From Oscillospiraceae bacterium (GTDB lineage Bacteria; Bacillota_A; Clostridia; Oscillospirales; Oscillospiraceae), in assembly GCA_017456105.1 (NCBI GenBank), contig JAFTKA010000003.1, positions 1 through 64,000 on the forward strand: 64,000 bases of DNA, in the 5' to 3' direction. Made by a program: the position numbers and the translations under genes. The number at the start of each line of letters is the position of its first letter. Positions within the stretch are counted from its first letter, which is position 1. This document shows, one piece after another, positions 48,005 to 55,012 of this stretch. A model generated the notes under the pieces. The model was not told the DNA's origin, did no database searches, and saw only the letters and a list, made by a program, of their open reading frames with translations.

Positions 48005-48035
48005 TATTTTTGCGGTGTTTTTTTCAAAAAAGGTA

Positions 48036-48064
48036 TTGATTTTCCTATAAAATCAAGCTATAAT
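48036..48064 (+). promoter_or_regulatory. Promoter of rpsT
   Basis: TTGATT, a 17 nt spacer and a perfect TATAAT, giving a leader of about 35 nt. Confidence 0.8.
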
Positions 48065-48105
48065 GGGTAAACGCGTGAGCAAAAAACATAAGAGGAGGTG
48101 TAACA

Positions 48106-48369
48106 ATGCCTAACATCAAGTCCTCCAAGAAGGATGTCATCAGATCTAAAGTTGCTTATGAGAAGAACAAGGCCCAAAAGACTGCTCTGAAGACCGTTGT
48201 CAAGAAGTTCGACGCTTCCCTGGAAGCCGGCGACCGTACTGTGGCTGAGGCTGCTTACAAGGCTGCTGTTGTCGCTGTTGACAAGGCTGTCAAGAACGGT
48301 ATCCTGCACAAGAATACCGCTGCCCGCAAGAAGAGCAGCATGACTCTGCGTCTGAACAAGCTGGCCTAA
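48106..48369 (+). CDS. rpsT: 30S ribosomal protein S20
   Basis: An 87-residue, lysine-rich, three-helix primary 16S rRNA-binding protein. PNIKSSKKDVIRS at the start and KNTAARKKSSMTLRLNKL at the end are typical. GAGGAGGTG lies 5-6 nt before the ATG. Codon use is strongly biased, as expected. It has its own promoter and terminator and lies about 2 kb left of oriC on the strand facing the leftward fork. Confidence 0.98.
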   Translation: MPNIKSSKKDVIRSKVAYEKNKAQKTALKTVVKKFDASLEAGDRTVAEAAYKAAVVAVDKAVKNGILHKNTAARKKSSMTLRLNKLA

Positions 48370-48388
48370 TTAGGTTCTCTGAAAATAT

Positions 48389-48419
48389 CTCCTTCCGAGT
48401 TTCTTGGAAGGAGTTTTTT
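48389..48419 (+). terminator. Terminator after rpsT
   Basis: CTCCTTCC and GGAAGGAG with a 9 nt loop, followed by TTTTTT. Confidence 0.9.
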
Positions 48420-48445
48420 CATTTTATGGCACTTTTCTCCTAAAA

Positions 48446-48560
48446 TGCGTCATTCCGAGCGGAACGCAGTGAAGTCGAGGCTTCTTCGCACAGAATATTT
48501 GCTTAGCAACATCATTATGCGAAGATCCTTCGACTCGCTTACGCTCACTCAGGATGACGC
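48446..48560. repeat. Interspersed repeat E, copy 2 (full)
   Basis: A 115 bp segment with inverted ends, GCGTCATTCCGAG on the left and CTCAGGATGACGC on the right. Inner arms GAAGTCGAGG / CCTTCGACTC also pair. It shares its right end with 19312-19393. MITE-like, with no coding capacity. Confidence 0.8.
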
Positions 48561-48572
48561 ATTTTGGATATA

Positions 48573-48597
48573 GAAGTGTCAGCGGCCACTGGCCGTG
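48573..48597. repeat. Fragment of repeat D
   Basis: AGTGTCAGCGGCCACTGGCC matches the hairpin end of the repeat D copies at 21520 and 59151. It abuts repeat E, so the two elements are nested or adjacent. Confidence 0.5.
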
Positions 48598-48630
48598 GGA
48601 AAAAAACGGGAAGACTTTTTGGAAAATATG

Positions 48631-48698
48631 TGATATAATACTATTACTGAAAACAGAAAAAGGAAGAGAAAGCACCCTCTTGTGAGGGTGCTTTTTTT
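48631..48698 (+). ncRNA. Candidate short transcript upstream of dnaA
   Basis: An extended -10 (TGATATAAT, 48631-48639) is followed about 30 nt later by a strong terminator: AGCACCCTC and GAGGGTGCT with a TTGT loop and a run of seven T. A product of about 50 nt would end 10 nt before the first DnaA box. No ORF is inside. It may only be the terminator insulating dnaA. Confidence 0.3.
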
Positions 48699-48708
48699 AC
48701 CCAAAACC

Positions 48709-48717
48709 TGTGGATAA
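48709..48717 (-). promoter_or_regulatory. DnaA box upstream of dnaA
   Basis: TGTGGATAA on the plus strand is a perfect TTATCCACA on the minus strand. Confidence 0.85.
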
Positions 48718-48757
48718 ATTTATTTTCTTTATTATATTGTATAAACGCAAAAATCTC

Positions 48758-48786
48758 TTGTTTTTTCCACAGGCATATGGTAAAAT
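48758..48786 (+). promoter_or_regulatory. Predicted dnaA promoter overlapping a DnaA box
   Basis: TTGTTT, a 17 nt spacer and TAAAAT. The spacer holds TTTTCCACA (48763-48771), a one-mismatch DnaA box, so DnaA could repress its own gene here as in other bacteria. Confidence 0.5.
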
Positions 48787-48882
48787 TAGGTTGAGAAATT
48801 ATCGCCTTTTTTATAGGGTTTTCAGACCATTTTTTTGCTGAGAGGATTTTAATCCCCACAGCCTAGAGAAAGGAGCATTTTT

Positions 48883-50193
48883 ATGTACGCTTCTGCCTAT
48901 GTGTGGGCAAAGATCATTAACTATCTGGAGGAACGGCTGACCTCGGTTACGGTGTCGGCCTGGTTTGACGATGCTGAGGTTGTGGAATTAAACGAACAGC
49001 AGCTGATCATCTACTCCGCCTCCGACTTTCGCAGAGAGGTGATCTGCCGCCGCTGCACCGAGTATATTCAGGACGCTTTGAAGGAGATCTTCAATTCCGA
49101 CGCCAAGCTGGTAGTCTTTGGCGATGAGGAGCTGGCCGCATACCGTGCCAAGGGCTCTACCGGAAATTCCATGGATTTTAATCCCCAGTTCTCCTTTGAC
49201 AGCTTTGTGGTGGGTAACTCCAACCGCTTTGCCCACGGTGCGGCCCTGGCCGTAACCAACAACCCCGGTCAGGTCTACAACCCCCTGTTCATTTACGGCC
49301 CTCCCGGTGTGGGTAAGACCCACCTGCTGTATGCCATCGCCAACGGCATTCGCAAGCAGAATCCCTCCGCCAACGTGGTCTACATCAAGGGCGACCAATT
49401 TACCAATGAGCTGATCTCCGCCATTCAGAGCGGTAAAAACGTGGAATTCCGCAATAAGTACCGGGAAGCAGATCTGTTCCTGATCGATGATATTCAGTTT
49501 ATTGCCGGCAGAGAAGGTACTCAGGAGGAGTTCTTCCACACATTCAACACCCTCCACGAAAACCACAAGCAGATCGTCATGACCTCCGACCGGAAGCCCA
49601 GCGATATGCTGACCCTGGAAGACCGGCTGAGAAGCCGCTTTGAATGGGGCCTGGTTGCGGATATTCAGCCCCCCGATTACGAGACCCGCATGGCAATCAT
49701 CAAGAATAAAGCCGCTTCCCTGGGAATTGAGCTTCCTGATGATGTATGCAACTACATTGCTGAAAATGTTACCAATAACGTCCGGCAGATCGAAGGTACT
49801 GTCAAGAAGATCCGGGCCCATCACGACCTGAACAATATGCCCTTGGATCTTTCCAATATTGCTTCTGTGATCAACGACATGTTCAAGGTGGAGGGCAACG
49901 CCCTGCCCACACCCAATCTGATTATCAGTCAAGTTTGTAAGTACTATTCTGTGGACGAAAACACCCTCCGGGGCACGATGAAGACCAAGGGTATCACAGA
50001 GGCAAGACAGATGGCCGTATACCTGATCCGTCAGCTGACCAACCTGAGTCTTCCCGATATCGGCAAGGAGCTGAACAGAGACCACTCCACCATTTTGTAT
50101 TCGATCCGGAAGGTGGAAGTGGCCGCCAAGAGCGACGACCGTATGAAGGAAACCATTCGGGATATTACGGCAAGTATCAATTCCAGCGTCTAA
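48883..50193 (+). CDS. dnaA: Chromosomal replication initiator DnaA
   Basis: The AAA+ initiator that binds DnaA boxes and opens oriC. It is 436 aa. Domain I spans about residues 1-80 and domain II is short. Domain III has Walker A YGPPGVGKTHLLYA near 145, Walker B DLFLIDDIQFIAG and the sensor/arginine region RLRSRFEWGL. Domain IV ends with the DnaA-box-reading motif LNRDHSTILYSIRKVE. AAAGGAGC lies upstream of the ATG. It is flanked by DnaA boxes on both sides. The rpmH-rnpA genes that often stand divergent to dnaA are not here. Confidence 0.98.
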   Translation: MYASAYVWAKIINYLEERLTSVTVSAWFDDAEVVELNEQQLIIYSASDFRREVICRRCTEYIQDALKEIFNSDAKLVVFGDEELAAYRAKGSTGNSMDFNPQFSFDSFVVGNSNRFAHGAALAVTNNPGQVYNPLFIYGPPGVGKTHLLYAIANGIRKQNPSANVVYIKGDQFTNELISAIQSGKNVEFRNKYREADLFLIDDIQFIAGREGTQEEFFHTFNTLHENHKQIVMTSDRKPSDMLTLEDRLRSRFEWGLVADIQPPDYETRMAIIKNKAASLGIELPDDVCNYIAENVTNNVRQIEGTVKKIRAHHDLNNMPLDLSNIASVINDMFKVEGNALPTPNLIISQVCKYYSVDENTLRGTMKTKGITEARQMAVYLIRQLTNLSLPDIGKELNRDHSTILYSIRKVEVAAKSDDRMKETIRDITASINSSV

Positions 50194-50195
50194 AT

Positions 50196-50420
50196 TTCTC
50201 CACAATATTTTGTGGAAAGTGGAAGAGTTTTCTGTGGATAAAACGTTCTCTTTATTCTTTACACAGCCCTTGTGTAAAAGTTATTCTTTTTAAGGCGTTA
50301 TCTGTTGATAAAAAGTCCTTGCGTCCCTAAGAGAAAAGACAGTTTTCCACATAAAAAACACCTACTACTACAACTACTACTACCTTAATTATTTATTTAT
50401 ATATTTATATATTATAAAAC
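50196..50420. other. Replication origin oriC (dnaA-dnaN interval)
   Basis: DnaA boxes: TTCTCCACA at 50196 (one mismatch), TGTGGATAA at 50233 (perfect, minus), TGTTGATAA at 50303 (one mismatch, minus) and TTTTCCACA at 50343 (one mismatch). The last is followed after 10 nt by CTA-CTA-CTA-CAA-CTA-CTA-CTA (50362-50382). Read on the lower strand this is the 3'-GAT repeat that defines a DnaA-trio. Next is a 36 bp stretch of nearly pure A/T (50385-50420), the unwinding element. Order and orientation match the basal unwinding system of B. subtilis. Confidence 0.93.
50362..50382 (-). promoter_or_regulatory. DnaA-trio array
   Basis: Seven trinucleotides, six TAG and one TTG when read 5'-3' on the minus strand, directly between a DnaA box and the AT-rich unwinding segment. 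DnaA filaments form along this motif on one strand. Confidence 0.85.
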
Positions 50421-50439
50421 AAAGAAAAGAGGGTTTTAT

Positions 50440-51546
50440 ATGCGTTTTACCTGTGAAAAAAGCACCCTGGTAATGGGCCTTAACATTACCGGAAGAGCCG
50501 TTGCTCAGAAAAGCTCCCTGTCTGTGATCGAGGGTATTCTCTGTCAGGCAGATGTGAACCTGAATCTGACCGGCTACAACATGAAAACCGCCATCACCTA
50601 CGGCATTGAAGCAGAGATCACCGAAGCCGGCCGTTGTGTTCTGCCTGCAAGACTGTTTGGCGATATTATCCGCCGTCTGCCGGAAGGCCCTGTAACGGTG
50701 GTTGTTGACGACAATTTTAAGGTTTCCATTCGGGCAGGCTATGCCTCCTTCACCATTTCCGCGGAATCTGCCGAGGATTATCCGGAATTGCCCGATGTTG
50801 CCTCCGGCCGCAGTGTTCCTGTGCCTCAGAATGTGTTGAAGGACCTGATCTCCGGCACGATTTTTGCCGTTTCCGAAAATCAGGGCAGACCCATTCATAC
50901 AGGCGTAAAATTTGAGGTAACCGAGGACGCTATTTCTTCCATTGCCGTGGACGGCTTCCGTCTGGCCCGCAGAACTTGGCACCCGGAGGAAAGCATTGGC
51001 AGAACCATGTCTTTTGTTGTTCCTGCTCAGGCTCTGAAGGAAGTGGAAAAGATCCTGCAGGACACCGAAGAAGCTGCCGCTTTTACTCTGGGTACAAAGC
51101 ATATTGTTTTTGAGGTTGGCAGTGCGACACTCATCTGCCGCCTTTTGGAAGGCGAATTCCTGGATTGGCGGAAGGTCGTACCCTCCGATTGTCCCATTAA
51201 GCTGGTTGCCAATGTGGGCGAGCTGGAATCTGCCTTTGAGCGTGTGGGTCTGATCGTTTCCGAAAAGTACAAGAGCCCGGTTCGCTGTGTATTCTCCAAT
51301 CAGGTGGTTACCATGCGTACCAACACCACCATCGGTGCGGCAGAAGACCGCTGCAGCCTGGCCGGCGACGGCAAGGAGCTGGAGATCGGCTTCAACGTCC
51401 GGTATCTCATGGACGCCCTGCGGGCAATCCCCGATGAAGAGGTGGTTTTGGAGCTGACCAACGGGCTGAGCCCCATCGTACTGACCCCTGTTGATGAGAA
51501 GAAAGACTTTGCCTATATGGTACTGCCTGTGAGGATCAAGAATTGA
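50440..51546 (+). CDS. dnaN: DNA polymerase III beta sliding clamp
   Basis: The 368-residue clamp that tethers polymerase to DNA; three repeated clamp domains of about 120 residues. MRFTCEKSTLVMGLNITGRAV at the start and the C-terminal YMVLPVRIKN are typical, with TGVKFEVTEDAISSIAVDGFRLARR in the middle domain. It starts 20 nt after the oriC AT-rich segment with GAAAAGAGGG upstream. The stop overlaps the start of the S4 gene by 4 nt. Confidence 0.98.
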   Translation: MRFTCEKSTLVMGLNITGRAVAQKSSLSVIEGILCQADVNLNLTGYNMKTAITYGIEAEITEAGRCVLPARLFGDIIRRLPEGPVTVVVDDNFKVSIRAGYASFTISAESAEDYPELPDVASGRSVPVPQNVLKDLISGTIFAVSENQGRPIHTGVKFEVTEDAISSIAVDGFRLARRTWHPEESIGRTMSFVVPAQALKEVEKILQDTEEAAAFTLGTKHIVFEVGSATLICRLLEGEFLDWRKVVPSDCPIKLVANVGELESAFERVGLIVSEKYKSPVRCVFSNQVVTMRTNTTIGAAEDRCSLAGDGKELEIGFNVRYLMDALRAIPDEEVVLELTNGLSPIVLTPVDEKKDFAYMVLPVRIKN

Positions 51547-51791
51547 AAGTAACCGTAACAAAAAAGAATGCTCCCATTCCCGTTGCCATCGGCACGGAAT
51601 TCATTAAGCTGGAGGCCCTTTTGAAATTTGCCAACGCGGTGGAATCCGGCGGTATGGCAAAGACGGCTATTCAGGAGGGTGAAGTGTCCGTAAATGGGGA
51701 AATTTGCACCATGCGTGGCAAAAAGCTGTACCCCGGCGATCAGGTTAGCTATATGGGCAGCACCTATTTGATTTGCATTCATGAACATTAA
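51543..51791 (+). CDS. yaaA: S4-domain protein YaaA (RlbA)
   Basis: An 82-residue RNA-binding protein with an S4 domain (IKLEALLKFANAVESGGMAKTAIQEGEVSVNGE), placed between dnaN and recF as in B. subtilis, where YaaA/RlbA is linked to ribosome assembly. The start is a TTG inside the dnaN stop region (TTGA overlap), and its own 3' end overlaps recF by 11 nt, so dnaN-yaaA-recF are tightly coupled. Confidence 0.9.
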   Translation: MKVTVTKKNAPIPVAIGTEFIKLEALLKFANAVESGGMAKTAIQEGEVSVNGEICTMRGKKLYPGDQVSYMGSTYLICIHEH

Positions 51792-52884
51792 GGATCTGAA
51801 ATTATACGAATTCCGCAATTACCGGCAGGAAACCCTGGAATTTGACCCGGGCGTAAACCTGATTGTTGGCGACAACGCCCAGGGAAAGACCAATCTTCTG
51901 GAGGCCATCTCCTATTTGGGCTCGGGAAAAAGCTTTCGCACCCAAAAAAACGGAGAACTGGTGGAGTTAAATCAGGAATTTGCGGACATTGAGGGAACGG
52001 TTTTCTCTCAAGGCAGGCAGCAGACCCTCCGCTGGGTGCTGTTTTCCGGCGGCAGACCCCGTCAGATTTTCTTAAACGGTGTCAAGAAAAAGACCGCCGC
52101 GGATATTTCCGGTGTTTTGCAGACGGTTCTGTTCTGCCCGGAGGACTTAATGGTCCTGAAAACCGGTGCATCTGCCCGCCGCAGACTGGGAGATTCTGCG
52201 TTATGTCAACTAAGGCCCAACTACGAGGCGGCACTGACCGAGTATAACCGGGTCTTGGAGCAGAAAAACCGCATTTTAAAGGATCGGCACGAAAACCCGG
52301 CCCTTTTGGACATCTTACCGGAGTACAATACCCGGCTGTGTCAGGTAGGAGCACTACTGATTTCCTACCGGGCGAGGTTTTTTGAGGGACTTGGCAGGGC
52401 GGCAAAGGAGCATCATGAGGAGTTTTCCGGGGGAAAAGAAGAATTTTCTCTGGAATATAAGACCGTATCCACCGTGCAAGACCCCTTTGCACCGGTCAGT
52501 CAGCTGACCGAATGGCTAAATGAGCATTTGGAAAGTCATTATCGGGCGGAGCTTGACAGCTGTCAATGCCTGACCGGCCCCCATAAGGACGATTTTGATG
52601 TGTCCCTTTCCGGTATGAATCTGAAGGCCTTCGGCTCTCAGGGTCAGACCCGGACGGCGGCCATCAGCTTAAAGCTTGCCCAAAGAGATCTGATGGCCAG
52701 GGAGGCCGGAGAAATCCCGGTACTGCTGCTGGACGATGTGCTGTCGGAATTAGACCCGGGCCGGCAGGATTTTGTACTGAACCGGATCACCGACGGTCAG
52801 GTGTTCATCACCTGCTGCGAACCGGGCAGATTTACAAAATTAGGAAAGACCATTGAAATTGAAAAGGGTCAGATGAAAAGATAA
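51781..52884 (+). CDS. recF: DNA replication and repair protein RecF
   Basis: An SMC-like ATPase that helps load RecA at gaps. At 367 aa it has Walker A VGDNAQGKTNLLEAISYL near residue 30, the signature KAFGSQGQTRTAAISLKLA near 280 and Walker B VLLLDDVLSELD. It overlaps yaaA by 11 nt. In B. subtilis recF is followed by remB and gyrB; here repeat A copy 3 lies between recF and gyrB, and remB has moved behind gyrA and rnhA. Confidence 0.97.
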   Translation: MNIKDLKLYEFRNYRQETLEFDPGVNLIVGDNAQGKTNLLEAISYLGSGKSFRTQKNGELVELNQEFADIEGTVFSQGRQQTLRWVLFSGGRPRQIFLNGVKKKTAADISGVLQTVLFCPEDLMVLKTGASARRRLGDSALCQLRPNYEAALTEYNRVLEQKNRILKDRHENPALLDILPEYNTRLCQVGALLISYRARFFEGLGRAAKEHHEEFSGGKEEFSLEYKTVSTVQDPFAPVSQLTEWLNEHLESHYRAELDSCQCLTGPHKDDFDVSLSGMNLKAFGSQGQTRTAAISLKLAQRDLMAREAGEIPVLLLDDVLSELDPGRQDFVLNRITDGQVFITCCEPGRFTKLGKTIEIEKGQMKR

Positions 52885-52889
52885 AATAA

Positions 52890-53024
52890 GCCTTCTCCTG
52901 GAGGAGAAGGTGGCAAAAATCTTTGATTTTTGACGAATGAGGTGGGGCTTTTATAACGCCATTCCGTGCGATGGCTACACCTCATCAGTCAGCTTTGCTG
53001 ACAGCTTCCCCTCAAGGGGAAGCC
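52890..53024. repeat. Interspersed multi-hairpin repeat A, copy 3
   Basis: A 135 bp copy 5 nt after the recF stop and 49 nt before gyrB. It is close to copy 2 over most of its length; the central GCCATTCC / GCGATGGC stem is less well paired. Confidence 0.92.
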
Positions 53025-53073
53025 ATTGAATCCGATAATATGGAATATACTCGAAAAGTCAGGAGGACTTTTT

Positions 53074-54999
53074 ATGGCAGAAGAAACCAAGGTAACCCAA
53101 GAATACGGCGGCTCTCAAATTCAGGTTTTGGAGGGCTTGGAGGCTGTCCGGAAGAGACCCGGTATGTATATCGGCTCCACTTCCAGCAGCGGCCTGCACC
53201 ATCTGGTGTACGAGATCGTGGATAACTCCATCGACGAGGCGTTGGCCGGCTACTGTAAAAACATTACGGTAACCATCAACCCCGGCAACTCCATCACCGT
53301 AACCGACGACGGCCGTGGTATCCCCGTAGATATCCAGCCCCAGACCGGCAAGCCCGCTCTGGAGGTTGTGTTCACTGTGCTCCACGCCGGCGGTAAGTTC
53401 GGCGGTGGCGGTTATAAGGTATCCGGCGGTCTTCACGGTGTAGGTGCGTCCGTTGTAAACGCCTTAAGTCAGAGCCTGACTGCCCGTGTTTATAAGAACG
53501 GCAATATCTACGAGATGAAGTTCTCCCGGGGTAATATCACCCAGGACATGACCATTGTGGGCAAGACCGAAAAAACCGGCACGGAGGTTACCTTCCAGCC
53601 GGACCCGGAGATGTTCGACACCCTGGACTATGACTATGAGATCCTCCATACCCGTATGCGTGAGGAGGCCTTCCTGAACGCAGGCCTTGCCATCACCATC
53701 ACCGATGACCGTGGCGACGAGCCCATCACCGAGACCATGTGCTATGAGGGCGGTATCCGGGAGTTTGTTACCTGGTGCAACCGGAACAAGACCCCCATTC
53801 ACAATGAGGTCATCTATATGAGCGGTAATAAGGGCGATGCTTCCGCAGAGCTTGCCCTTCAGTATAACGACGGCTACACGGAGAATATCCTGTCCTTTGC
53901 CAATGACGTGAACACCCCCGAGGGCGGTATGCACGAAACCGGCTTTAAGACCGCTCTGACCCGCGTGCTCAATAACTACGGTATGAAGCACGGCATTATC
54001 AAGGGTGAGGAAAAGGTCTCCGGCGAAGACTGCCGTGAGGGTATCACCGCAATTATCTCTGTCAAGCTGACCGATGCTCAGTTTGAGGGTCAGACCAAGG
54101 CAAAATTGGGTAACGCCTATATCCGTACTTTGGTTGACAATGTGGTCAACGAGGAGCTGTCGGTATTCTTCGAGGAACACCCCCAGGTGGCCAAGACCAT
54201 TTTGGAAAAGGCTATGCTTGCCAACCGGGCAAGAGAGGCTGCCCGAAAGGCAAGAGAGAATATCCGTCGCGGCACAGGCCTGGAGTCTGCTTCCATGCCC
54301 GATAAGCTGCAGGATTGTAATGAAAAAGACCCGTCCCTCTGCGAAATTTACATCGTCGAGGGCGACTCTGCCGCAGGCTCTGCCATTCAGGGCAGAGACT
54401 CCCGCTTCCAGGCAATTTTGGCCATGTGGGGCAAGATGCTCAACGTGGAAAAGGCAAGAGTGGACCGCATTTACGGTAACGATAAATTAAATCCCCTGAT
54501 CGTGGCACTGGGCGGCGGTATCGGTGAGGACTTTAATATTGAACGCCTGCGTTACCACAAGGTCATTATTATGTCCGATGCGGACGTGGACGGCGCCCAT
54601 ATCAGAACACTGCTTTTGACCTTCTTCTTCCGCTATATGCGACCCCTCATCGAAAACGGCTTTGTTTACTCCGCAGTGCCGCCCCTTTACAAGCTGACCA
54701 GGGGCAAGACGGTCCGGGTGGCCTACTCCGATGAGCAAAGAGATCTGATTTCCGCAGAGCTCCGGGGCGAAAATAACGCCAAGGTGGAAATTTCCCGGTT
54801 TAAGGGTCTTGGTGAGATGAACAAGGAAGAGCTTTGGGAGACCACCATGAATCCCGAAACCCGTACCCTTCGCAGGATCACCCTGGAGGACGCCCGCCGT
54901 GCCGATGAGATCTTTACCGTTCTCATGGGCGAGCAGGTGGAGCCCCGGAAGGAATGGATCGAAAAGAACGCAAAATACGCCATTAACATCGATATCTAA
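53074..54999 (+). CDS. gyrB: DNA gyrase subunit B
   Basis: The ATPase subunit of gyrase. It is 641 aa, with no large insert. The GHKL ATP site has EIVDNSIDEALAGY, DDGRGIPVD and GGLHGVGASVVNALS. The TOPRIM domain has IVEGDSAAGSA and MSDADVDGAHIRTLLL. QRDLISAELRGENNAKVEISRFKGLGEM precedes the C-terminus. The start at 53074 (MAEETKV) has AGGAGG 7 nt upstream; a longer frame begins at the edge of repeat A. gyrA follows after 13 nt. Confidence 0.98.
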   Translation: MAEETKVTQEYGGSQIQVLEGLEAVRKRPGMYIGSTSSSGLHHLVYEIVDNSIDEALAGYCKNITVTINPGNSITVTDDGRGIPVDIQPQTGKPALEVVFTVLHAGGKFGGGGYKVSGGLHGVGASVVNALSQSLTARVYKNGNIYEMKFSRGNITQDMTIVGKTEKTGTEVTFQPDPEMFDTLDYDYEILHTRMREEAFLNAGLAITITDDRGDEPITETMCYEGGIREFVTWCNRNKTPIHNEVIYMSGNKGDASAELALQYNDGYTENILSFANDVNTPEGGMHETGFKTALTRVLNNYGMKHGIIKGEEKVSGEDCREGITAIISVKLTDAQFEGQTKAKLGNAYIRTLVDNVVNEELSVFFEEHPQVAKTILEKAMLANRAREAARKARENIRRGTGLESASMPDKLQDCNEKDPSLCEIYIVEGDSAAGSAIQGRDSRFQAILAMWGKMLNVEKARVDRIYGNDKLNPLIVALGGGIGEDFNIERLRYHKVIIMSDADVDGAHIRTLLLTFFFRYMRPLIENGFVYSAVPPLYKLTRGKTVRVAYSDEQRDLISAELRGENNAKVEISRFKGLGEMNKEELWETTMNPETRTLRRITLEDARRADEIFTVLMGEQVEPRKEWIEKNAKYAINIDI

Positions 55000-55012
55000 G
55001 GAGGTGGCATAA

